From assembly GCF_030052815.1 (NCBI RefSeq), contig NW_026614703.1, forward strand, positions 1-64,000: a DNA stretch of 64,000 nucleotides, written 5' to 3'. Numbering within the stretch: position 1 is the stretch's first letter; each line of letters opens with the position of its first letter. This document shows, one piece after another, positions 50,897 through 61,867 of the stretch. The notes beneath the pieces were generated by a model that made no database searches, was not told where the DNA came from, and saw nothing but the letters and a program-made list of their open reading frames with translations. The stretch comes from Hevea brasiliensis. Taxonomy: Eukaryota; Streptophyta; Magnoliopsida; Malpighiales; Euphorbiaceae. The position numbers were made by a program, and so were the translations under genes.

Positions 50897-50904
50897 ATTA
50901 TAGC

Positions 50905-50950
50905 CAAATCTAGGGATGCCATACATAAAATATGTTATATTTTCAAAATT

Positions 50951-50995
<45 letters not shown>

Positions 50996-53900
50996 CAAAA
51001 GTTATATATAATGGCCAGAGACTCGTTTATTTTATAAAAATAATTTTTATATAAAAAATTAAAATATATAAATATATATCATTATATTTTAATAAAATTA
51101 TTAAAATTTAAAAAAATAAAAAAATCTCTTATTTAAAGAAAAAAAGGTCATTTTCAGAGAAAATGGCTTAATTATTTTAATTAAAAATTATTTTTCATTA
51201 ATTTATTTTGCTAGACGTCTCAAATGCTAAAAAAAAATGCGAATAAATTTTTCCAAAGCCTTAATTTGAAAATAAAAAATGATGGGCCCATGCCAGAACG
51301 AAGGAAAACCAAATGAAAAGACGTGTATGCAGTTTTTGCTTGCTTGCGTGGTTGATCAACACAAAGTCTATGCAAATGCAACAAGTCAATGGAAAAATTG
51401 TGAGAATTAGGACTTTTTTGCTGGTGACATAGAAAGCATCCATGCAATTTCCAGGGGGGAGGCTATGACTCATCCTTAGCAGTCAACTGCCCTTACCTAA
51501 CAAATTCTTGTGATTCATCGTCAATATAATATATATTTTTTTATTTGTTATATTAAATGAAGTGCGAATGTAGTTAATTGAATCTAAAATTTAAATTGAA
51601 TTTGTTAAAATTTTAATAATCAGTATTATGTGACTCTGATAAGAACTTTGACTTGTCTTGGTTGAAGGTATTCATGCTAAATAATTCTCTAAGGCATAAC
51701 CTTTAAGAAATAAGGAGTGGAAATGTATTCGAGCTTTTTTTATTTTAATAGTAAAATAATTTTTATATGTATTTTATAATAATTTATTTCTTTTAATTAT
51801 GAAGAATAATAATAATTTTTATAATTTTTTGAATTAGAAAAATATATTTTTTTTTCATGTTTTTTTGCTTGTTTTAGTTTTTCCTTGGGAGAGTGCATTT
51901 CAAATTGCTTTTTTTTTTTATTGACAGTTCAATGCTTTTTCTATATTTTCTTTTGTTTTTCATAAAAAATGAAAATCAGAATTTTCTTAATTTTGTTTTC
52001 CATAAAAAATGAGAATCAGAATTTTCTTAAAAAATAAAAATTAAAAAGAAAAAATTATTTTCCACAAATAAAGATCCCAAAATGCTTCAATATGAAAATG
52101 TAATAAATTAATAATAAAAAAAATGAAAAGCAATAATGGAATCTATAAAATTTTGGTAGAAAAGCTCAATTTTGCTTTTCAACTTTTAGCCTATGTCCAT
52201 GTCTGAATAGGTTGATTTTTAAGCTTTTGTCTCAATTAGTCCATAATTTTTGAGTTTAAATAGGTCTAATTTTTTTAAAAAAATTAAAATAATATTTTTA
52301 TTTTTTTATAAAAATAATTTTATAATATTTTATTATTAAAAATATTATTTTAATTTTCTGCTAAAATTGGGGCTATTTGAATTTAAACAAAAATTATAAA
52401 TTATTTAAGATAAAAATTTAAAAATAAACTTATTTAAACATAAAAAAATTAATTAAAACTCAATTACACTCCTGTACTTATTATTGGAGAAATTCGATTT
52501 AACTCATTTTTAATTTTTTATCAAATTTAACCTATAATTTTAATTTAAGTTCAATTTAGTTTAAAATTAAAAAAATTAAAAAATTGAGTTTTTTAATTTT
52601 TTTTTATTTAAATCAAGAAATTTAGTCCCAAAATTTAAAAATTAAATTTTTTTATTTTAAGAAATTAAGAAATTTCGCACATAAAAATTTGAATTTTTAG
52701 ACTAAATTAAGTTAAATTTAAACTTTTAAATAAAATAAAATAAAATTAAAAATTAAAAATAGACTAAATTAAAATTATTAAATAAATATAGGGATTAAAT
52801 TAAATATTTTACCAAAAAAATTAAGGGTAAATTCAACTCTCTTCCATAAAATTTTATAACTCTCTTATTCTAGAATTAGATACATAGGAGATTTCAAAAA
52901 CCAACGCTCAAAAAACCTTGAGCGGTTAAAACGCGACAAATTAATCAAAATTTAGAAACATTCAAACCACTAAGAGCACGCCACGTATGAAGATGCACAC
53001 CCTGAGTATGGAAGAAGCAAGACTACACACGAGTTATCTAGAGAAAGGCAATTTGACGCTTCAACTATGATTTTTTGCTTTTGTTATTAATTATTTATAT
53101 TAAAATTTATTATAATATTTTTTATATAATATATATTTTTATAAAAACAGTTATTTTTATTAGATAACTTAAATTATAAAAATATAAAATAACTTTAGTA
53201 AATTTTTAATAAATATTTTATAACTTTTATTTTTTTAATAAATTTTGAAATTAAAAGTGATATATCACTCTAAAATACTTGAATTTATGGTTCGGTCAAT
53301 TGAAATATAAATATCTTAACTAATTATATCTACTATTAAATGTCTATACGAGGAGTTAAAATTTAGGGATGACAATGAGTCAGGATTTTATAGGTGCTCA
53401 ATCTGACTGAATCTTAATATGAAAGATTTGAGTGGTATATAATTGAATTTAAGATGAATTTGGATTTGAAATTTAATATCAGTGACCGGTTTGAATTTTA
53501 TATATTAAGTTGTTTATATAAATATTTAATTAAATATAAAATATATGTTTTTATAATAATATTATAAATTTTTATATATTTCATTTTATAAAAAATAAAA
53601 TTGAAATATTTTATAAAATTATTAAAATTTAAAATATAAATTATTAATATAAATATTTTTTATATAAATTATTAATTAAAATATATAAAATTAAATAGAT
53701 TCGAGTAATTTTTGGATAATAATAATCAGTTTTAAAATAAATTCAGATAATTAAAAATAAATTTTAGTCAAATTTAGGGAAGATAAAAATTTTGAGGATA
53801 TTAGTCCAACTTAGCTTTGTTTCTAGAAAATTATAAATGCAACTCAAATTGATCAATTTACCTTACAAAATTATAACTTGTATAAATTTAATTATTAAAT

Positions 53901-54303
53901 TAAAATTTTTTTCACATATATAAGGTAATTTTTTTTATTAATTACAACTTATAAAATTATTAAAAGAAAATCATTTTAATTAATTAAATTTATAATATAA
54001 TTAAGAAAATTTAATTAAAAATTAAGAAAAAAGAATTTTAATTACTTTAATCATAATAAAATCAATATAATTAGAATAAAAATATAAAAATAAAACTTTA
54101 AAAAAATAAATTAGCATAAATATAAAAGAATAACATAATTGAAAAAAAAATAACTAACCTAAATATTTTTCAACATTTTGTATGCTTCTTTTTCTTAATT
54201 AAATAAAAAAAATTTAATTTTAAATAATTTTACTTAAGTAAATAATTATTTAAAAATAATTTTTATTTATTTATCTTATTTTTATAGGAAGATACAACAT
54301 AAA

Positions 54304-54306
<3 letters not shown>
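50905..54306. other. AT-rich intergenic stretch with (TAA)14, no gene seen
   Basis: A (TAA)n run lies at 50952-50993. A patch at 51280-51530 is less AT-rich but has no recognisable coding frame. The block at 53480-53770 resembles the block at about 49735-49945, suggesting a dispersed AT-rich repeat. Nothing else was identified. Confidence 0.5.

Positions 54307-54360
<54 letters not shown>
54307..54360. repeat. (TA)n microsatellite
   Basis: An uninterrupted TA run of about 54 bases, followed by a CT-rich stretch (54361-54535) that could be a decayed gene leader but leads to no open frame. Confidence 0.95.
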
Positions 54361-54362
<2 letters not shown>

Positions 54363-57300
54363 CCCACCCTTTGTATTTAACATTCATATGTTCTTTGTTC
54401 TTTTCTGACCACCTAGGTTTTTTCTTCTCTCTTTACCTGAATTTTTCTTTCTCGTTCTTCTTGATTCTTAAAGAATATCCTAATTTTTCTTTCTTCTTCT
54501 CCTTTGATTCTTTCTTTAATATCAAGATCAACAATGGCCAAAACTAGGGATGGCAACACCAACCACGCAAGTGTCACCCAACATCAATAATTGAATGGTA
54601 ATTTGAATAAAACGTTAAATTTCCTTAATTAAATGTGGTGAGTGTTATATTTTTTGTTAAAAAGATGAACAAATTCTTTTTTTCATTTAAGAATTAAGTT
54701 TAAAAGTTTAACGACTTATTTAATGAAACATTTTATACTATTTATTTTATATGTAAAATAAATTACAGTTGAAAATTAAAATAATTCAAAAATCTAATAT
54801 ATTGAATATTTATTAATTAATTTTATTTATTTTAATAAAAACAAAATATGTTATTGAGACGAGAAATTATTTCATATAATCATTACGTCTATAATTGATA
54901 GATTTTAATCATTTATTATAATGAGACCTACATAAGATTTATTATATTTAATGGGCATAATAAAATTATTATATATAATAATTATATTTTAAAATTTCTC
55001 CAATCTAATAATTATTAAGTGAAATTAATTTTAACTATAATCAGAATAAAAAAAACTAGGGTTCAGTGGGTAATATTTATATATTTAATAAACTTATAAA
55101 ATAATTACAATTTTCACCTTAAGCAACGTAATTTATAATAAGCAGTGGTTGACAGAGCCTAATAATAATAATAATTATATATATGTTGTATTTGAAAGAA
55201 AATTCAAGTCTACGTGTCCATCCCTCACCCACATATAAAGTTTTTTTATTAATATTATTATTATTTTTGTGAACTAATAAATAAATGTAATATTAATCCT
55301 AAAGAATTCTTAAGTAATAACCATATTTGCATGGTATAATAATACTTGCACTAAAAATTACAAAATACTTGCCATCAATTTCCAATTTCTCTCCATTCCC
55401 TACAACAAGAATAAGGAAAAAAAATGTTTAATTACAAAAAGTAAAAATAAAAATTTAGAAAAGAAACAACTCAAGAGAATATTCTACCAAATAAAAATCT
55501 TCATATATATATATATATATATATATGAAGATTTTTACTTGGTATTATCATGTAGCATTTTAGGAGGAGAACTTGCCATGTGAATATATTTTCTCTTAAT
55601 TTTACTATGTAGCACTTATTATATAGAAATTATTATATTTTATATAATTATAGTATCTATTATCTTTTATACTAAGTATTTAATTTTATTTTATTTAATG
55701 ATCTTTTTAATTTCATTTTAAATATCTTTATTATTATCATTGTTATCACAATTTTAATGACTAACTAATTAAAATATTAGATATATTTCAATAATTTTAT
55801 AAATTTCTTATTTAATGATTTTTAAATTTTTAATTATTTTATTTAATTATAAAAATTTAAGAATTATATATTTTAAAACTAATAAAATAATTTAAAATTA
55901 TACTATAAAAATAGTCACATTGAGTTATATATTTTACTCTATCTCTTCTTTTTATATATTTAATAAATTTAAAATTACTTTAATGTTATTTTATTTTTAT
56001 TTTTCTTATTTGAACATGCATTTAATATAGACATATTTTCAATTATATATATAATGAATCATGGGAAAATAAAATAAAATTTTATTTTTATAGTTATAGT
56101 AGACAAGAAATTTATATTAATATTTAATTTTTATTATTTTTTATAACATAATTAATAAATAATTAATATCATTACTTTAGTTAATATTAATCATGTTATT
56201 TTATTTTATTATTATTAGAAAAAAATTTTAAATTATCCATTAAATTTTCTCTATTTTTTATTAATTATTTATATAATTTCTTTAAATTATGATTAAATTA
56301 TTAATTTTCTAATTATGTATATATAAGTTATAATTTATTTAATTATTACACTCTAATAATAATAATAATATTATTATTATAAATACTTGAAAAGCTTAAT
56401 TTAATTAGAGATATGAAAAATTAAGAGTTAATTAGACTAAATTATTAATTATACTCAATAAACATATATGCTAATTTTATATGTATTTCATTTTCACTTC
56501 CTGATGGAGAGATGGTCTAAATTTTTGTAAAATAAATTCAAGAAGATATAGAATTTTAAATCTATCACAATTATGCCAAGTGATAATTTTTAATTGAATT
56601 TATTGATGACAATTTTTTTTTCTATGTTTCCTAAACAATTGTAATATATAATTATTATATAATTTAATTTTCTAAATACAATTCTTAATTAAAATGATCT
56701 TCCAAATTTAAATGGTGGAAAAGTATTAATTATTACATACAATTATCAAATGAGGTTTCCTAATTTTTAATTTAAAAACGTCAATAGTAGTAAAATTGAA
56801 ATCCACATTTATTTTAAGGAAAAATCAAAACTGTTGAGTGAAAAATTTTTAAATACATTTTCTACAATTAAATTTAATACTTAATTACTGATAATTTGTC
56901 AATACAATACGTTTAATTTCAAAATTTAACCACTATTATCATGACACTCCCACAATTGAAAGTTTAATTTTTATAGATATTTGAATTTTTATGAGAAATT
57001 AATGATTGAATTTTTTTAAATATATATAATTATTAAAGGTAATGTCTATCCATTAATTTTTGAATTTAAAAAAATAGAGAAGTCAATATTAAATTTTTTA
57101 TGTATTTTCTCAATAATTATAATATGTAATTATTAAATATAATTATCACATATTATCATATTCTCTAATTTTTAATTTGAAGTCAATGACAATAAAATTA
57201 AGACCTATATTTACTTTAAATGAAAATGAATACATAAAAATTTTTTTCCTCCTTTTTATATATTTAATAAATTTTAATTTACTTTAATATTATTTTATTT

Positions 57301-58900
57301 TAATTATTTTAAAATGATTAATAAAAATAATAATAAATTATTATTTATCATTATTATTATCAACAAAGAATAACTTATATCCGTTAAAAAAAAATTATGA
57401 TCATTAAAGTTATTGATTTAAGGGTAATTATGAATTTATTTAATTAAAAATTAATAATAATATTAAATTTTTTTAATTAAAAAATAACATTTTTTTGTTA
57501 ATAATAATTTAATGGCCTGATTACATTTAATATAAAATTTTTTTATCTTCTTTATTTTATATATTCATACACTATTCTGCATAGTACGAAAATTCCTTCC
57601 GCTAGTAATGATCATAGAATCAAATGAAAAAGGTTTTTCATGGGATCTCTCAAAAATCAAATCCAATTACAAATATCAATGACACTATATGGTCAGAAGA
57701 AACGCATTGGTACGTGGCAGAATATTAGTGATCCAAATCATTGATTATGTGCAAACTCAAGAATCCTTATGTGATAAACAAGTAAAAGGATCTGGGCGTG
57801 TCCAACGACAGGCCATTCAGAATCTCATATTAATTATAAAATATTTATAATTTATATAAAAATAAAAATTTTATTAAAATTATTATAATTTTAATAATAA
57901 TTTATTTTTATCGTATTTTTACTTTTTTAAAAAATGATAATTAAGAAGTTAATTGAAAAAAAAAAGGATAAATAAGGAACCGAGTATTGAGTTAATTACC
58001 TTGTTTGACAGAGCAAAAAGAGGGAGAAACAAAAGCGGTACCTATGAGTCGGATGACAAAGAGTAAAGTATTCAGAAAGTTTATTTTATTTAAATTTAAA
58101 TTTAATTAATATTTTTAATATTTAAATTTATTTTAAACTCAAATTTATTTATTTATATTAATATTTAAGGTTTATAATTTTTTAATATTATTTACAAATT
58201 TTTTAAGATCTTAATTAAATTATTAAAATGTAAAAATATGTAAATATATTAAATAAATACATTTAATAATATATTAATTATCAGTAATTATCTTTTGACT
58301 GTAGATAGTGAGCGTTATCAATAATTGATGACGGCTATTGATAATTGATGGTATTCAATAATACGTGATATTTTAATAATATTATATATTATTAAGAATA
58401 ATAATCACACTTTTTCAAAAAAAAAAAATATGAATTATAAAACGAACTGGAATCTTAGTTTATAAAAAAAAATAATCATTTTGATCTCTAGAAAAAATTT
58501 ACAATAAGATAGGCCTCTCAATTTCTAATTTCGATCAAATAATCCAAAATTAATGACATTAATTGATAATGTTAAAGAAAATTAATAAAGAAGGTAATTT
58601 AAAAGCAATTAATTGAAATTAATTAAAATTATAATATAAAGGGTTTAATTAATTTCAATTAAAATTAAAAAAATTGTTTTAACTCTACATTTTTCAGAAA
58701 TTAAAATGACAATTAAATAATAATTGAAGAGTCAAAATAAGCTTTTTAAAGAACAAATTAAGCGGAGATTTTTTCGACATGATTAACTGAGTGTGTTGAA
58801 TTGGGCGCTTGGATGCGGAAATTACCGTACAGGTCTCGTGAAAGCACGAGATTCGTTCGATTAACACAAATCTTAATCCAACGAACCAAACACGTTCACA
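54361..58900. other. AT-rich intergenic stretch upstream of the CML gene
   Basis: Extremely AT-rich, with stops in all frames. A 60-base palindrome with a (TA)n core lies at 55485-55544. At 57560-57830 the composition is more balanced and includes tacgtggc at 57711-57718, an ABRE-like box about 1.2 kb before the CML TATA box. An effect on that gene is unproven. Confidence 0.5.
55485..55544. repeat. Palindrome with a (TA)n core
   Basis: The left arm taccaaataaaaatcttcat and the right arm atgaagatttttacttggta pair with one mismatch around an alternating AT core. The whole could extrude as a cruciform or be the remains of a tiny MITE. No clear target duplication was found. Confidence 0.8.
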
Positions 58901-58957
58901 AAAGTTACCCGCGAAACATTTATCATTTTTTCCACCGTTTAGCATTTACGATACGCA

Positions 58958-58965
58958 TATAAATA
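58958..58965 (+). promoter_or_regulatory. CML gene TATA box
   Basis: TATAAATA lies 214 bases before the main ATG at 59172. It predicts transcription from about 58990, which would include the ATG at 59024 in the leader. Confidence 0.6.
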
Positions 58966-59023
58966 CCCATCCACCGAAAAAAGGTAATATTCTTGTTTCA
59001 TAGGAAGCTTCCTGGAAGTTGCC

Positions 59024-59251
59024 ATGGCTCTCACTGCTCCCACTCTCCATTTAAGCCACCCACCTTCGTCTCTCTTTCTCCTCAACCCATCAACTCTTTC
59101 TTCTTCTTCTTCTTCTTCTTCTTCTTCTCTTTGTATACTTTTCTGTTTTTGGGTTACTCAAACTTTCCGCCATGAATCAGTTCATCAAGGTAATCAGCCC
59201 CAAACGTCTCTTTCGATCCAAAAAGGACCGATCTATTGTCTCCAGATCTGA
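59024..59251 (+). promoter_or_regulatory. Overlapping upstream open reading frame in the CML leader
   Basis: The ATG at 59024 sits in gccatggc, a near-ideal plant initiation context, and opens 75 codons ending at 59251, overlapping the main start at 59172 in another frame. It begins MALTAPTLHLSHPPSS and has a serine run encoded by the (CTT)n tract at about 59099-59128. The start looks like a chloroplast transit peptide, but no mature protein follows. If transcribed, it should lower translation from 59172. Leaky scanning, or a start site downstream of 59024, would avoid this. Confidence 0.5.
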
Positions 59252-59840
59252 CCCTTCATCGTATAGTTATGGCGCTTTGTCGTCTACGTCCTCGGAATCT
59301 TCTATTTCCAATGATAAGCAAGGTTCAAGAGGTGGTGTGGTTGATTTCGGAACGCCCACTACTGTTCTCCCTGAAATATCAGGTGACTGGTCTGATATCT
59401 CCTCTGATATTTATTCAGAGCTGGTTCAGGCTTTTAAGCTGATAGACAGGGATAATGATGGGATTATTTCGAGGACTGAGTTAGAGGCTCTGTTGAGCCG
59501 ATTAGGAGCGGAGCCACCTAGCCAAGAGGAGTTGGCGATGATGTTGAGCGAGGTGGACCAAGACGGTGATGGGTACATAAGCGTGGAGGCTCTAATGAAC
59601 CTGATCGGCTCGGCCTGTGAGCCGGCAGCCGACGAAGAGCTGAGAGTGGCATTCGAGTTCTTCGACACGGATCAGGATGGGAAAATAACAGCAGAGGAGC
59701 TACTTGGAGTTTACAAATCTATCGGGGACGAGCGGTGCACGTTAGACGATTGCCGGCGCATGATAGCAGAGGTCGATAAGAACGGGTATGGGTTCGTATG
59801 CTTCGAAGATTTTTCTCGGATGATGGAGCTTCAAAGATGA
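59172..59840 (+). CDS. CML36: Calmodulin-like EF-hand protein, CML35/36 type (222 residues, intronless)
   Basis: A calcium sensor expected to bind Ca2+ and regulate target proteins. An N-terminal basic and serine-rich region (residues 1-60, with SPKRLFRSKKDRSIVSRS at 9-26) is characteristic of CML35/36. Four EF-hand loops follow: 92-103 and 165-176 are canonical, 129-140 ends in Ala where Glu is usual, and 202-213 has Tyr at position 5 and Asp at position 12. The two pairs therefore each combine one strong and one weak or altered site. The ATG 59172, in ccgccatga, is chosen because the conserved KRLFR start follows directly. A TATA box lies upstream and a T run (59889-59910) lies in the 3' region. 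CML35 and CML36 cannot be separated by eye. There are no membrane segments. Confidence 0.92.
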   Translation: MNQFIKVISPKRLFRSKKDRSIVSRSDPSSYSYGALSSTSSESSISNDKQGSRGGVVDFGTPTTVLPEISGDWSDISSDIYSELVQAFKLIDRDNDGIISRTELEALLSRLGAEPPSQEELAMMLSEVDQDGDGYISVEALMNLIGSACEPAADEELRVAFEFFDTDQDGKITAEELLGVYKSIGDERCTLDDCRRMIAEVDKNGYGFVCFEDFSRMMELQR

Positions 59841-60130
59841 TCATGTCTTTTATTTAGATCGTGTGATTGTGGTGCTCTTGATAAATGTCTTTTTTTTTTT
59901 TTTTTTTTTTCTGAATCGAGTGATGTAGGGTGGAGTAGCTAAGGGAGATGAGATGTGTAAAGATCTGAACGGCCCTGATTGCTTGATCCAGCTGGCGTAT
60001 AATATTGCTTCTTTCAGCCGTATATATAACATAATCAGATAATTACTTGAAAATTTCCCTTTTTTCTATAAATTATTATTCAATTTTAAAATATTATCAT
60101 ATTTTAATATAATAAGTTATATATCCACAT
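59841..60130 (+). other. CML 3' untranslated and downstream region
   Basis: It contains a run of about 22 T (59889-59910) and moderately balanced sequence to about 60045, then AT-rich DNA. No second gene was seen before the LINE remnants. Confidence 0.45.
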
Positions 60131-60474
60131 AAGCTACGAGGATAGGTAACACCACAAAGATCATGTTGGAGCCAAGGCAGGATGCTCGCTGGAGGAACTT
60201 GGAGAAAATGATAGCCTTGAGGAGAGAACTGGAGAAATCTGCGTGTCAGTCACCTGGTAATTTAGCAATAGATGTGTGAGACTTGGACCTTCCAATGAAA
60301 CTGCAAGAGATTCTGGATATATTGCATTATGGTTGTGGCGCAACCTGGAGTCTGCAATCTTCCTTGGAAAATATTAACAGTAATAGAATTGTTGCATTAC
60401 GATCGCACTCCTATGGTTCAGTCTCCGTGCAAGTTTTGAGACGTTCCGACATAGCCCAGATTTTAGCGCCTGGG
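60130..60474 (-). pseudogene. L1-type LINE remnant: end of RNase H domain (copy b, distal part)
   Basis: Minus-strand pieces read AKIWAMSERLK (near 60445-60470), then IQNLLQFHWKVQVSHIY and GYHFLQVPPASILPWLQHDL before 60140. These match the layout of the C-terminal RNase H domain of plant L1 elements. Stops and frameshifts are frequent. It continues at 61579 beyond the foldback insertion. Confidence 0.7.
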
Positions 60475-60481
60475 ATAAAAA

Positions 60482-61571
60482 TGAGCTTTTTACCATATGG
60501 GTGGAAGGAAAAAAACAACTAACAAAAAGGGGTACGAAAAGGGGTTAGCTTGAGGAATATTATCATTGGGGCAAGTGAAAAAAAAAAAAAAACCTCTAGT
60601 CACATTAGCGTTAATTAAGGACATTATTTGTAATGGCATTCAGAAAGAGGACGCAAATATTGATAGCATTTTGAAGGAGAAAGGGCCCGGGATGCTATTA
60701 ATGGGTTGGGATGCCAACTGTAATGGCGTTTTGGTTTATTCACATGCCAATGCTTGGATACTATATATTATGATTAGCACTCTCACGCTTAGACACTTAT
60801 AATTAACACTCAATACTTGATGCTATTGTAATTAGCACTTTGAACGCTATTATGGCTCATACCATACCCGTGACAAATTCTTTTTGTTTTTTTGTAAGTG
60901 CTAGTAAGAATAGTGTCCACGTAAAAATAAAAACCTACCCTTTGCCCATTTCACCGGTGCTCTAATGTTCTCTAGCCTGGTTAGTCATCTCTTGTGTCTA
61001 TATCCATTTTATATTGTTTTAAGGTATGTTAATTAGTTTCTTTTACTAACATCTATTTAATAGATGTTAGTAAAAAACACTAATTAATATACCTTAAAAC
61101 AACATGAAATGAATATGGACGAGAGCAAGCCAGAGAACATTAGAGCAACAGTAAAATTAGCAAATGGTAGGTTGGACGTTATTCTTACTAGCACCCCATG
61201 TAAAAAAAGCAACAAAGTTTGTCACGGATATGATACGAGCCATAGTATAGGAGTGTTGATTATAATACTGTCTAAGCATGAGATTGCTATTATAATAGCG
61301 TCTAAGCATGGGAGTGCTGATTATAATAGCATCCCAACCCTTATATGCTATTAATAATAACATCCCATGCCCTTTCTCCTTCAAAACACTATTAGTATTG
61401 GTGCTCTCTTTCTAAATGCCATTATAAGTAGCGTCCTGCTTAATTAATGCTAATATGACTAACGTTCTTTTTTCTACTCACCTTCCATTGATAATATTTT
61501 TCAAACTAACCCCTTCTTGTTAATTCCTTTTTTTTTTTTTTTTTCCTTTCACCCGTATGGTTAAAAGCTCA
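60482..61571. mobile_element. Foldback element with arms of about 540 bp (1,090 bp)
   Basis: The two halves are inverted copies meeting near 61060. The outer ends are tgagctttttaccatatggg on the left and, reverse-complemented, tgagcttttaaccatacggg on the right. A perfect 7-bp duplication, ataaaaa, lies at 60475-60481 and 61572-61578. It interrupts an RNase H coding remnant, so the insertion is certain even though the class is not. No transposase is encoded. Confidence 0.8.
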
Positions 61572-61578
61572 ATAAAAA

Positions 61579-61860
61579 CCTTCCCCCAATGTTGTAAATC
61601 CACCATAAAAACAACAACCTCTATCATCCCTGATGAGTCCTCCTGATAAAGCCCTTTCACCATTCCTCTTTAGAGAACCATCTGTATTAACTTTGACAAA
61701 CAGAGCATTTGGGATACATTAGTAAATTCAACAATCCGTTACTTCATTGAGCAAAGTGGAACAAACAAGTTTTGTTCTACAGAGACAACTTTCAAAGTTT
61801 TAATTCATTAAATTGATATGATGATTTTTTTTAAAATTTTAAATACTTTTAAATTTTATA
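61579..61860 (-). pseudogene. L1-type LINE remnant: start of RNase H domain (copy b, proximal part)
   Basis: The minus strand reads ALFVKVNTDGSLKRN followed by GGLIRDDRGCCFYGGFTT, the first strand of a plant L1 RNase H domain with its DGS motif. It joins 60474 across the foldback. Upstream it is lost in AT-rich sequence near the end of copy a. Confidence 0.75.
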
Positions 61861-61867
61861 TCTTTTA

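Noticed and set aside
54533..54590. Short frame starting ATGGCCAAAACTAGG after a CT-rich leader-like stretch
   Set aside because: It stops after about 18 codons and no exon could be found downstream.
59024..59251. Separate gene for a chloroplast-targeted protein
   Set aside because: The N-terminus looks like a transit peptide, but no mature domain follows and the frame runs into the CML coding region. It is kept only as an upstream frame.
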